DNA from: Lepus europaeus
Lineage: Eukaryota; Chordata; Mammalia; Lagomorpha; Leporidae
DNA length: 64,000 nucleotides
NCBI RefSeq assembly: GCF_033115175.1
Contig: NC_084835.1
Location: 31,639,858 to 31,703,857, forward strand
Reading direction: 5' to 3'
Shown: positions 11,618-22,490 of the stretch, in pieces
How positions within the stretch are numbered: position 1 is the stretch's first letter
Layout: each line of letters starts with the position of its first letter
The notes under the pieces: generated by a model
What the model was told of the DNA's origin: nothing
Databases searched by the model: none
What the model saw: the letters and a program-made list of their open reading frames with translations, nothing else
Program-made: the position numbers and the translations under genes

Positions 11618-12290
11618 TTATATTTTTTTTAAATGCTTATTTCCATCTGTTCGAAGGCTAAATGAAGTAGACGGAGAGATCTTCCATCTGCTTTTTCTTT
11701 ATTCTTCAATTTTTTTTAAAGCTTTATTTACTTATTTGCAAGGCAGAATTACAGAGAGGCAGAGGCAGAGAGAGAGAGAGGTCTTCCATCCACTGGTTCA
11801 CTCCCCAAATGGCCAAAACTGGGGGAGCTGGGCTGATCCAAAGCCTGGAGCCAGGAGCTTCTTCCAGGTCTCCCACTCAGGAGCAGGGGCCCAAGGACTT
11901 AGGCCATCTTCTACTGCTTTCTCAGCCCATAGCAGAGAGCTGGATTGGAAGTGGAGCAGCCAGGACTGCAACTGGCACCCATATGGGATGCCGACACTGC
12001 AGGCGGAGGCCTTACCTGCTATGGCCTCTATCTGCTTATTCACTCCTTAAATGCGCACAACTCCTGGGGTTGGGGCACATCAAAGCCAGGAGCCCAGTAC
12101 TCCATCTAGGTCTCCCACAGGAGAGTGGCAGAGGTCCAAGCACTTGAGCCATCATTTGCTGCCACCCAGAATGCATTAGCTAAAGCTAGATCAGAAGTGG
12201 AACTGCTAGGATTCAGACTCCCACACCTATATGGGATGAGGGCATCCCAATAGCAGTTTGTGTGTAGCACCACTGTGCTGCAACACCTTC
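11618..12290 (-). mobile_element. Old CSINE split by a younger CSINE (nested pair, outer element)
   Basis: The outer tail and 5' part at 11618-11708 (GAGATCTTCCATCTGC) resume at 12028 (CTTATTCACTCCTTAAATG) and end at about 12290. The inner copy occupies 11712-12025. Confidence 0.8.
11712..12025 (-). mobile_element. CSINE inserted in an older CSINE (inner element)
   Basis: Well-preserved minus copy. The target sequence TCTGCTTTTTC / TCTGCTTATTC is repeated on its two sides. Confidence 0.88.
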
Positions 12291-12701
12291 CCTGTTTTTA
12301 TTAGTTTTTTAAACAGTATTTATGCACTAAATCTGAGTATGACAGTAGTGTTATGTTTCTTAATAAAGCTACTCTTAATGAATCCCAGCCCCTTCCCACC
12401 AGTATGCCAAAAATGGGGCTCTTTACTGTCTTGTTAACCTTATGTTTGCACTCCTAGAGAGCATTAAGTTTAGCAAAAGTTTATAAACTTTTATTTATTT
12501 ATATAGAAGACATCAAAAAGTTCATCGAAAGTGTGATTAAAAGATAGGTTTGTCTTGGTGCAAAATACTTTTAAATCCACATATAGGTTTTTCCTAACAC
12601 ATTCTCTGAACTTGCTGAAGGCTCCTTGTATGTGGAAATGAGCAGATCCTCCGTGTTTACAGTACATTGGAACAAATTGTTTGGTATAAAGTATATGTAA
12701 G

Positions 12702-13078
12702 GGTAGCGGAGTGTGGCGTAGTGGGTAAAGCTGCCGCCTGCAATACCAGCATCCCATTTGAGCACTGTTTTGCGTTACGGCTGCTCCACTTCCGATTCAG
12801 CTTTCTGCTATGTCCTGTGAAAGCCAGTAGAAGATGGCCCAAGTCCTTGGGCCCCTGCATCCTCGTGGGAGACTGGGAAGAAGCTTCTGGCTCCTGGCTT
12901 CAAATCAGCACAGCTCTAACCGTTGCGGCCAATTGGGTAGTGAACCAGAGGATATAAGACCTGTCTGTCTCTGTCTCTCTCTCTCTCTCTCTCTCTATCT
13001 CTATCTCTCTCTCCCTCTCTGCCTCTTCTATCTCTGTAACTCTGACTTTCAAATAAATAAATAAATCTTTAAAAAAAA
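12702..13078 (+). mobile_element. CSINE, + orientation, with target-site duplication
   Basis: Full-length; flanked by TAAAGTATATGTAAG on both sides (about 12687 and 13080). Internal (CT)n run at 12970-13020, A-rich tail with AAATAAATAAATAAATC. Confidence 0.96.
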
Positions 13079-13094
13079 TAAAGTATATGTAAGA

Positions 13095-14561
13095 TGATGT
13101 CGGTGAATCCATTTCGTATGGCATTCTGTCAAACAAGAAATACTAATGTTTGATTGCCAGTGCTGATTATCTTAATTATTCTTGTTTTGGAAGTACTGAT
13201 ATTTTAAACGTTCAGACTTGATCCCTCATTTTTGAGATGTGATTAATCTGAATCTGGCAGACTCTTAAAATATTTTTTAAATTGCTTCACATTTTGTTTG
13301 AGCATTGAAAAGCAAACCTAAGAACTTGTGAGTAGAAGCATGTGGTTTAAAAATACTGTGCCCTAGAAAAGTGGGACATGTTGGATTATTAGGTCATCTG
13401 TGTAACCTCATATAAGGTAGTTGAGACAGATTGATTCTGTGTCTTCAATTTTTCTGGCATAATAGTTCTCCAGATTCATTAGGTAGCCTCCCCAGCATGT
13501 AATGGTATTTAGAAGCTAGTCTTCCTTTGGAGTGTTAGGTGCCATTTAGCACCTGTATTAGCCTATCTGTATCAAACTCACTCCTAAGAATCTGCCTAGC
13601 AAATAAATGGAATGGGATTTGTACTCTGCAGTTGCTCAGTTAATGGGTCTGATTCCTAGCCATTCTGAAAGGTATAAAACAGTCCCTTGAAAACCTTATT
13701 CTCTGTGAGCTGTTTATAGGGAAGCAAATTCTCTATTGCACCACACTATGGCTTTTCATTCTCTATTGTCTATGATGTATAAGAAGTTGAACAGTGAGTT
13801 CCTGTTCCTATGTATCAAACTTTCTGATGTATAAATCATGGAGGAGTTTTTTTGACGTCAAATTGTAAAAATAATCAGAGTTTAACCTGTAGCACAGCCT
13901 CAGCAGTTACTGCATCCAACCCTCTTATTTGACAGTGGAGATCACTGAGGCCCTCTTGTGTTATTTGTGTCTGAATAACATGGCATAGATATAAGAGCTC
14001 AAGAAGTGTTTATTCTCAGAAGAAAACACGCCACAGCTAAATATTGTCAGGGCCAGGGTCTAGAGCCCAGGCACCGAGTGCTTCGTCCAAGTCCTACCTA
14101 ATGCTTCCCCCAATTTGCTCTAATTTCTCACTTGTGCAGGTTTATCTTTGTTTGACTTGGCAGTAGCTCCTAAGCTTTGAGTCTCTGGCTCCATCGTATT
14201 TGTCAGACGCTTAAAATTAGAAGAAAAAAAGTTGAAAAATGTATATTCTTTTCTATAGAAGGTCTACTTTGAGTTTATGACACAATTAATATAATTTGAC
14301 ATAGCGAAATATACAGTTATGTGCATCCTACTTCTATTGTGTGCTTTTCATTCTGTATATTTAGTAGGTACAGCTTTAAACTTACAAATTTATTCAGTGC
14401 TTTAATGCTTTTTACATGTTCAAAATATCTCATTCTTTCTTCTACTTTTCTTTCATTCACTGGAATCCATTCTGTCCTCCTAGTAAGATGTGTAAGGTAT
14501 TGGACTTCCTGCTGGGTCTAGTTTCTACCTGTGAATAACTATCTTGATATTTTTGTTGCAG
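13095..14561 (+). other. SLMAP intron, mostly unique sequence
   Basis: No SINE. A weak MIR-like patch (CTTATTTGACAGTGGAGATC) near 13925-13960. No supported exon before 14562. Confidence 0.6.
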
Positions 14562-14733
14562 TTCTCAGAAGCAGAGTTTAGAGCTTACCAGTGATCTCAG
14601 CATCCTTCAGATGACTAGGAAAGAGCTTGAGAACCAAATGGGATCCTTGAAAGAACAGCATCTTCGTGATTCAGCTGATTTAAAAACTCTTCTCAGTAAG
14701 GCTGAAAACCAAGCAAAGGATGTACAAAAAGAG
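14562..14733 (+). CDS. SLMAP: SLMAP coding exon (window exon 5)
   Basis: This 172 nt exon finishes the Asn codon and encodes SQKQSLELTSDLSILQMTRK, then ELENQMGSLKEQHLRDSADL and KTLLSKAENQAKDVQKE. The acceptor TTTTTGTTGCAG ends at 14561; the donor GTAAAG starts at 14734. It ends in phase 0. The upstream intron is about 4.5 kb and the downstream one about 5.5 kb. The open frame continues about 80 nt into the intron before stopping, which should not be taken as coding. Confidence 0.95.
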
Positions 14734-16558
14734 GTAAAGCGAAAAGACATTATGAGCCCAATTATGGTTGGACTTAAAGCCAAAAGCAAATCAGATATTC
14801 ATGCTAGTTAGAAATAAAGGGAAGCAAAAGTCACATTACCTGTCATAAAGTTGATATTTGGAGCATTCTGTCTGGTAATTTCTAACTGTGTAACATGGTC
14901 CATATATACAGTATTCATCAGTGGTGTTTGGTTTCAAAAATACAAATATGCGAAATTACACTTTTTCTCCAGCAATTAGTTGACCTATATGAGAAGTCCT
15001 TTGTACCAGATCCCTCGATCTATTATCTTTGAAAGAGAATGTGTTATTTAACTTAGAATACTTTTGGGAAGCAAAATAGAGCCATGCTATAAGGCTGTCT
15101 GAACCCTTCAGGTGAAAATGACCTGAAAAGTTACTTAAAATTTACTTTACAGCCAGCCAGCCAAACACATGTTCTGTAGCCTTTTACTTTTCTTCCCCCA
15201 TACCCTTTCTCCTTCTTCACAAATATGCATGTTCACTTTCATGTCATTTGCTTAAAACCTGGACATGGCAGCTATTTAAATAATGATGTTAAAAATGGTA
15301 AGAGTCTACTTTAAAGCAGAGACCCTCCCGACTTCTCCTAACCAAGACAGGTACCATTTACTTCCCAAAGCTTTGGAATTGACTGCAAGGCAGTAAGAGC
15401 TGTGTTCAGTAAAGGCTGGCCTCATACCACTCTCCGCGTCTGCATCTGACCGGCATGGGGGAATGGAAGAGGCTGCTAAAGCTTGATCTACTGATCAAGG
15501 GCCGCTCTAGTAGGGCTCTTTGTCAGTTGGAAGGAATCTGAAGACAACGCTTTGTTTTTAATAATGAATTTTCCCAAAATTATTTCTAGAAGATTTGTTT
15601 TATCAATGCAGTTTTTCTTTGCCCTCTCCTTTCCTTGTAGTATCCTGAACTTGGAAATGATTGTTGTTCTTCTATCATCATGTTTGTTCCTAAAGAAAAA
15701 AACTGTAACATTTTTTATTTTCATCTGGACATATTGGTTTGTAATATGTTCATTTTTGCCTTGCTAAGGATATGTGTTTTAGGAGAAATCTCAATTTATT
15801 TGGTTGGAACACAAATTGTGTGCCAAAGTAAATATTCTGTTATTTAATACTGTAAGCACTTTGTGTCCTTCCAGTCCATACTCCATAATTCTTTCAAAAT
15901 CTGGGAAGATTGATATGGTTGGAAGGAGAATCTGTTGTATGTTACTGTGAATGCATTAGCCATTTTGTTGCATTATTTGTTTGCCTGTTTTTAGTCACTG
16001 AGCAATCAGTGCAAAATGCTTTAACTGTTTCCACAAATGGCAGTGGCATGTTGTCACAGCATCTAAATTGTTGATAGTATTTCGAATGCATTAAATGCAG
16101 CACATTTAAAAATATGTCTGATTTTGTCAATATGTTTCTTTTCAATGTTCTTGTTCACTGTTTTCCATTGTAAAATGATGTACAGTCAGTCATGCTTTTG
16201 TAAAGATGTGAAATTGCTCTTTCCGTTTGTCCTGTTGTCAACATATTTGATACTAGTCTGTAACTAAAATATCTTTTAATGAGGTTCTTATCACTGTATA
16301 ATCTACTGCAAATGAGTGATTACCTTTCATTAACACACACTTATTCTTTTCAATGTTTCCCCTTTTACTCCCTTCTCTCATAGAATCATATTTAATATGC
16401 AGTGTAATGATTGTGTATCTTCTGCACTTTAACAGGCTAACCTATCACAAGATAAGCAAGCTCAAATATGGTTATTTTTATAAAAATGAACCAAAGATTT
16501 TGATCATATTGTGTGATAGTTCCTTCTTAATGAGGGCTGAGCATGTTTTTCGCCTCAG
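14734..16558 (+). other. SLMAP intron, unique sequence
   Basis: 1.8 kb free of CSINEs; no recognised exon or element. Confidence 0.65.
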
Positions 16559-16615
16559 GAAGCAAAATGGAATGAAAACGACATCCAAGCAAGATGTGAA
16601 ACGAAAGCTGCAGAA
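16559..16615 (+). CDS. SLMAP: Candidate alternative SLMAP exon (hypothesis), phase 0
   Basis: Between exons 5 and 6 a strong acceptor (TTTTTCGCCTCAG, ending 16558) opens a 57 nt phase-0 segment encoding EAKWNENDIQARCETKAAE. It is followed by a GTGACC donor at 16616, or by read-through for five residues to a TAA at 16631. Both neighbours are in phase 0, so inclusion would keep the SLMAP frame. The peptide is polar and helix-friendly, like the surrounding coiled coil, and no CSINE overlaps it. I do not recall an SLMAP isoform carrying it, and a chance 57 nt open frame is common, so this is a hypothesis only. Confidence 0.3.
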
Positions 16616-16772
16616 GTGACCTTTGTCCCATAATTAAATTTTATATATGTGTTGCAGCTTTCAGATAAACACTTAAAGAAAAAGTACATGAGAAAAGTAA
16701 ATTTTAATTTTCAATATTAAGAGAAAATAATGATGTATCACCTTTATATTTGACTTTAGAAAGCATCTATAG

Positions 16773-17092
16773 GTTTTTTTTAAAAAGATTTTATTTATTT
16801 CAAATGTAGAGTTACAGACACAGAGAGAAAGATCTTCCATCCGCTGGTTCACTCCCTAAATGGCCACAACAGCTGGAGCTGAGCCGATCCGAAGCCAGGA
16901 GCCAGGAGCTTTCTCTGGGTCTCCCACATGAGTGCAGGGGCCCAAGCAATTGTGCCATCTTCTGCTGCTTTCCCAGGCCATCAGTGGGGAGCTGAATCAG
17001 AAGAGAAGCAGCTGGGACACAAACCAGCGCCCACATGGGATGTTGGCACTGTAGGCAGAGGCTTAGCTTACCATGTCACAGTGCTGGCCCCC
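16773..17092 (-). mobile_element. CSINE, - orientation
   Basis: Left edge AAAAAGATTTTATTTATTTC, GATCTTCCATCCGCTGG, right edge GTGCTGGCCCC. Short flanking CTATA repeats. Confidence 0.93.
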
Positions 17093-17807
17093 TATATATT
17101 TTAATTTAGTAGGAATACCCAAAATTTAAGAAATCACAAAATGTTGAGCACATAAGCTCAACCTGCAAAAACTGATTGAAAAAAGTTGTTTGGCTTCACC
17201 ATCTTCCTGTGGGGTCAGAGTCTTTTCCATCCACCCACTTGCTGGAAGTAAGCAGCAGGATCTTCCTGTCTGAGCTGTCTTCCTCTGGTTCAGCTTCAAA
17301 AGTCCTGGAATGGAGAAATGATTAAATGCTTTAATGTAAAGGGCAGGCTGGATGTAAGAAAAGGAAAGCAAGGGAAAATTTTGATCAACAAAGAACTTTT
17401 TACTTCTTCTTTTTAGTTACTGTTAAGAGTCAAATCACATCATGGATCGTTGAGAATTGATTATAGTTTAAGGTGTAGAAACTAGGCTAAGTACAGTGAC
17501 TTTGCCATGGCAGTTGGCTAGTAACCTTCTGCTTCCTGGAAGGAAATCCACAGACCTTCACATCAACTGGAAAAAAATTGCCATAAAGCCCATGAGTCTT
17601 ATTCTTTAGTTCATTCTTCAGTATTCTACCCAGGTTTGTTTTGGAAACATTGTTAGGTAGCAGTTTCTGTCATTTTTTATCTCTTCCCTACTCATACATT
17701 TCTTCTCCCCTTATAGTAACCTATGTGTTAACCCTAACCACCTCCTCTTGCCTCCTTCTTTCCTGTCTAATGTTTTTATACATTTTCATCCTTCTCAATA
17801 TTGATCT
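17093..17807 (+). other. SLMAP intron, unique sequence
   Basis: No element or exon recognised. Confidence 0.6.
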
Positions 17808-18118
17808 TATTTTCATAAAGATTTATTTTATTTGTTTGAAAGACAGAGTTAAAAAGTGAGGTAGAGACAGAGAGAGAGGTCTTCCATCCACTGGTTCACT
17901 CCCCAGATAGCCATCACGATCCGAAGCCAGGAGCCAGGAGCTTCTTCTGGGTCTCCCACGTGGATGCAGGGGCCCAAGGACTTGGGCCATCTTCTGCTTT
18001 CCCAGGCCATAACACACAGCTGGATTGGAAGTAGAACAGCCAGGTCTCAAACCGGCACCCATATGGGATGCCAGTGCTTAAGGCCAGGGCTTTAACCTGT
18101 GCTACAGTGCTGGCCCCC
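17808..18118 (-). mobile_element. CSINE, - orientation, with target-site duplication
   Basis: Flanked by TCAATATTGATCTT (about 17795) and TCAATATTAATCTT (18119). One internal deletion shortens the body. Confidence 0.94.
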
Positions 18119-18130
18119 CTCAATATTAAT

Positions 18131-18404
18131 CTTTTAAATTTTTTCTTTATTTGAGATACATTGAGAGAGCTCCCATCCACTGCTTCATTCCCCCAAATCC
18201 AGCAAGAACTGGGGCTGGTCCAGGCCAAGGCCAAGATCCAGGAGCTTAATCCAGGTCTCCCATATGAGTGGCAGGGAGGTTTATCTCCTGCATCCCATTA
18301 GAAGTAAGCTGGAATTGAGAGCAAATCTGGGTCTCAAACTCAGGGCCTCCAATGTGAAATGAAGGCTTCCCAAACTATCTTAACCACTAGGCCAAATGCC
18401 CACC
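18131..18404 (-). mobile_element. Older C-repeat subfamily member, - orientation
   Basis: Ends AACCACTAGGCCAAATGCCC instead of the usual GCCGGCCCC edge, with a diverged body. A second member of the same old type is at 19331-19613. Confidence 0.72.
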
Positions 18405-18648
18405 CGCATATTCATCTTTATTGAGCATAATGGTGAACTCCTAATTAGTCAATCCAAGATACTTATATTATTCAGAAGCACTATTATAAATATTCCTTTA
18501 TTGAAGAATTTCTAGGATGTACGTAGATTAGGATTTAGAAACTTTCCAGCCTTGTAGGCTATATTGAAGGAAGAAGTAGAACCTTTCTGATATGACACAT
18601 CCATGGTATATTTATTTTCTATTCAGTACTTTTCTTTCTGCCTTGCTG

Positions 18649-19000
18649 CTTTTTTTTTTTTTTTTTTAAATTTTTGACAGGCAGAGTGGACAGTAGAGGG
18701 AGACAGAGAGAAAGGTCTTCCTTTTTGCCGTCAGTTCACCCTCCAATGGCTACCGCGGCCTGCACGCTGCGGCCGGCGCACCGCGCTGATCCGAGGGCAG
18801 GAGCCAGGTGCTTATCCTGGTCTCCCATGGGGTGCAGGGCCCAAGCACTTGGGCCATCCTCCACTGCACTCCCTGGCCACAGCAGAGAGCTGGCCTGGAA
18901 GAGGGGCAACCGGGACAGGATCGGTGCCCTGACCGGGACTAGAACCCGGTGTGCCGGCGCCGCAAGGCGGAGGATTAGCCTACTGAGCCGCAGCGCCAGC
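18649..19000 (-). mobile_element. Young CSINE subfamily, - orientation
   Basis: GC-rich and little diverged: TTTTTGACAGGCAGAGTGG, GGTCTTCCTTTTTGCCG, GACCGGGACTAGAACCCGG, right edge AGCCGCAGCGCC. T20 run at the left. Flanks TTCTGCCTTGCT and TTCTACCTTGCT form the target duplication. Confidence 0.96.
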
Positions 19001-19330
19001 TTCTACCTTGCTTCTAAAAGCTTTATATTTGATAGGGTGGGGCAGCAGAGTCAGGGACAGAGGCACATCTATCAGCAGAACAGGTTCTGATCTTTGACTG
19101 GAAGTCCAGCTTGCAAGGAAGATGTCTAAAAGGGGAACCTGTCTAGAATTCCAGTCTTCTGGGGCCATTTAAAGTAGGGGTGGGTCACACCACATTTCAC
19201 ATTGGTCTTCCTTATGCTCATGGGAGAGCTAGTTTGTCTGAAAGTCAAATTATATACAGTGAACCATTTTCCAGGGCAGGAAGTAGCAAGTTTCACTATA
19301 GTAAAACTTCTTTCTTAAACAGATTTCTTT

Positions 19331-19613
19331 AAAAATATTTTTAGATTTATTTATTTTATGTATTCGAGAGAGAAAGAGAAATATTTCCCATCCTCTAGTT
19401 CATTCCCCAAATTCCCACAATGGCTGGAACTCAATCTAGGTCTCTCATGGGGGTGGCAGGAACCCAACTACTTGTGCAATGACTTGCTACTCCCAGGGTG
19501 TGCATTAGTAGAAGCTGTAATCAGGAGAGGAGCCAGGACTTGAACCCAGGTACTCAATATGGTACGTGGGTGTCCCAGATGGTATCTTAACTGCTATGCC
19601 AAATGCTCACCCC
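19331..19613 (-). mobile_element. Older C-repeat subfamily member, - orientation
   Basis: Ends CTATGCCAAATGCTCACCCC, like the element at 18131-18404. Body diverged. Confidence 0.72.
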
Positions 19614-20209
19614 TAAAATTATTTTTAATTGATGCTTTTAAGTAGAGAGATCAAAATTTTCCAATCATAGTGGTAAGTATTTTTGATACATTTCTTTGCT
19701 TCATTTGGCTAGAAAATTCAATCAGAACACTTTAGTGCCCAGTGATGCTGGAATGCTGGATAAAAAAAAGCCTGTTGGGAGTTAATGTCTTTTTACTTTG
19801 AGACTCAAATAGCTTGGCTGACTTTGTCCAGGATGTAAACCCAAGCTTCCTAATACTGCCATTTAATTAGGCTATGGAATTTTTCTTTACTTTTCTTTTG
19901 CTCAGTTTAACATTTTGCTTTTCTCCTATTACTTACTTGTTGGAAACAGTGGCCTTTTATATTAGAAACAGATGACAAATGGTGACTCCTGTTAATTTTT
20001 TTTTAACTTCAGGGCCAGAAACTTCTTATATAAATTCACGTCAACATTAAAAACATGAGCACACAAGATTCTTAGCTTGCTTAAAACAAAAAGCCTTAAC
20101 TTTGGTGTTGCAGTTGACTAAATAGGGTCTGGTATATAAGCCTGAATAAAACCATAACTTCATACCCGTTTTAAGTTGAGTCTGCACACTCTTTTTTCTT
20201 TGCCTTTAG
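19614..20209 (+). other. SLMAP intron, unique sequence upstream of exon 6
   Basis: Start of a CSINE-free interval that lasts to 26523. No element recognised. Confidence 0.6.
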
Positions 20210-20347
20210 TATGAAAAGACACAGACTGTACTCTCAGAACTGAAGTTGAAGTTTGAAATGACTGAGCAGGAAAAGCAATCAATCACAGATGAGCTCAAAC
20301 AATGTAAAGACAACCTGAAGCTGCTCCAAGAGAAAGGAAATAATAAT
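20210..20347 (+). CDS. SLMAP: SLMAP coding exon (window exon 6), last coiled-coil exon before the tail switch
   Basis: This 138 nt exon (46 codons, phase 0 both ends) encodes YEKTQTVLSELKLKFEMTEQ, EKQSITDELKQCKDNLKLLQ and EKGNNN. The acceptor is a T-rich CTTTGCCTTTAG ending at 20209 and the donor is a perfect GTAAGT at 20348. The exon ends in an AAT AAT AAT triplet run directly against the donor. From memory the human protein has two Asn here, so one AAT may have been gained in rabbit. From this exon the transcript must choose between the PSILQ tail (22401) and the KPWPW tail (23841). Confidence 0.95.
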
Positions 20348-22400
20348 GTAAGTCTTTGCAAACTTGGCTTAGCTTTGACTGAAAGGCAGGTGAGAAACTG
20401 GAAATTGATTTTCAGTGGACTTTATTACTGATTTGGGAAGCTAATGGCCTGGGGTACAAATGAAATAAGCTTTTCATTATGAAATTCCACGACAGAACCA
20501 TTGTGTTGTCAATATTTTTTAGTAGGAATTTGTCCTTTTAACCTGTACCCCTAGAAGAGCCTGAGTACTGCCTGGACGAAGAGCCCTGTTTGCAATCAAA
20601 CAGCTTACCTAAGAACTGTCAGCTTTTCCCACTTAAGTCTGAAGTTCTGTCACTAAGCCATCATCTGGCTCTTGTTCCTCCTCTGCTGGAAAATGAAGCA
20701 GTGTACCACCAGGGATCCATTTAAGGAAAAGTAGTGCATGTTGACCCTTAGTGTTTGGTTGTGTCAAAAACAATGGAGCCTTATTTATGGTTTTCATTTT
20801 ATACCAATAATGTTTTCACTGAGGCACATCCTAAAAAGCTTAGTGTTTTATTTGGCATCCTGTAAATATAAGGAAATACTTGGTGAGTTTCTTTAGGGCT
20901 TCTTGAGAAAGAAAGAGAGATGGAGAGAGAAATGGAAAGGAAGAAAGAAAGGAATGGTGGAAGGAAGGAAAAAAGAAGTTTAGGACATTCTGGTACTGGT
21001 ATAAATTGAGTTTAATAGCATTTATTTCCTCTTGTTAGAAAGGCAGTGGTCTGTAAAAAGATGTTATACTAAATAAATGTTGTGTTGTACGTTTTGGTGA
21101 TCATTGCCTTTGTGGGCCCTAACTGGTGAATGTTCTATGTGGTTGGTTGTGCTCTGACTTATTTCAAACCCTTGTCACGGCTTGAACACTGCAGTGGGTT
21201 TGAGCCACATGCTTCCTACGGAGGAAGGCACTCTGCCTAACTTGCAGCACGTGTATAAGATTGATGTTGCATGGCCATCCAGTTATGCAGTTGCACACAG
21301 AATGCTCAGGAATTGTGTCCAACTGTCCTTGGCTTAAGAAAGTCTTAGTTTGTAAACAATAAAGCTTTGCTGCTTAGGTAGAAACCTTTTAAAAATTGGT
21401 GAATTATTAATATGGAAGCTTTATGCTAAGTGAAAATAGATTCCATTTTTTAAGAATAAATCTACATTTTAACAGGTAGATTATTGAACTCTTCTAAAAA
21501 CCAGATCTTAATAGTTTGATTACTTCTTCTTTTGTATTAATTCATATCCCTCTGATTATGGAATTTTAGTCTACTTCCTGTTAAATAAACCTATGAAAAC
21601 ATGTGGCGTAATAAAAATCCTCTGTACTATTTAGAACCTTTTTAAAAGTAGGAGTACTATTATTATTTGTAGTTATAAAGAGTCCACCGTAGGTGTGAAT
21701 TTCCTTTGTGATATTGAACTTAATGTACTAAAATAGTACTCTGTAATAACATTCATGGAATAATTCCCTCTCAGTCATAAACATTAATTATATTCTGGTA
21801 ACATAACTGAAAGTCCTGAGACTCAGACGCCTTTTTTTAATATACCAAGGGATTACCAGGCATTGTGTTACACCTCTTTCCTGATTTAGGAAGTATGCAT
21901 TATCAAGGGCATTTATTTTTAAGCTTGAAAGCAATACCATCTCATAAACAAACGAGTTGTGGTTGGGGGTGGGGGGAAAGATTTTCATGGAGAGATAAAA
22001 TAAACCTTAATCATTGCCAAGGGAGCACATTATCAAATAATGGATTCCAGATTTGTAACAAAAATAATGATATACTGTCAAGCAGAGCATCAGTTGGTGA
22101 AATGTTGTCGTTGCTCTGTCTTAATGTGCTGCATTTCATTAGAGTGCTAAGGACACCCACGTTGCCCAATGCCTCCAGCTGTTCCTTTTCAGCTGGTAAT
22201 TTGCCAACATACATACCACAGTCCATCGTTCTGGATTGTGTTAAATGTCTTTAAAATGTTTGAATCAGTTTGAAACCTGAGTGGTATACTTCTATTACCT
22301 CAGTCTTCCTTCCCTGCCTTCTACCCCACTGGGGTCTAAATCATCTTATCTGATTTTTTTCATAGCATAAAATGATTTTAATATCCCTTGCCTTCTTTAG
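20348..22400 (+). other. SLMAP intron between exon 6 and the alternative tail exon
   Basis: 2 kb without any CSINE. A polypurine stretch (GAAAGAAAGAGAGATGG type) occupies about 20907-20980. An intronic AATAAA sits near 21359. Confidence 0.65.
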
Positions 22401-22484
22401 CCTTCCATATTACAACCCGTCCCAGCCGTATTCATCGGCCTATTCCTGGCTTTCCTGTTTTGGTGTTTCGGTCCATTGTGGTAG
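22401..22484 (+). CDS. SLMAP: SLMAP alternative C-terminal membrane-anchor exon (PSILQ tail)
   Basis: The acceptor TGCCTTCTTTAG ends at 22400. In phase 0 the exon encodes 27 residues, PSILQPVPAVFIGLFLAFLF plus WCFGPLW, then TAG at 22482-22484. VFIGLFLAFLFW is a strongly hydrophobic helix suited to a tail anchor. This matches one of the two alternative SLMAP transmembrane tails I know from other mammals. A GAGAAAG|GTACAAG donor at 22491 suggests a 90 nt cassette that splices on to the last exon, with its stop 6 nt before the junction and so safe from nonsense-mediated decay. Choice of tail is reported to alter membrane targeting. Confidence 0.9.
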   Translation, partial: PSILQPVPAVFIGLFLAFLFWCFGPLW

Positions 22485-22490
22485 AGAAAG

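Noticed and set aside
18649-19000. tRNA-like segments with A/B-box motifs (here and in other CSINEs)
   Set aside because: They belong to tRNA-derived SINE heads; none folds convincingly as a functional tRNA gene with intact acceptor ends.
20348-20431. Open frame continuing past exon 6 into the intron (VSLCKLGLALTERQ...)
   Set aside because: The perfect GTAAGT donor and two good downstream tail exons make intron retention an unlikely normal product.
22281-22400. Whether the PSILQ exon could be a pseudo-exon
   Set aside because: Frame, phase, splice sites and near-exact match to a known SLMAP tail make it real; kept as a feature.
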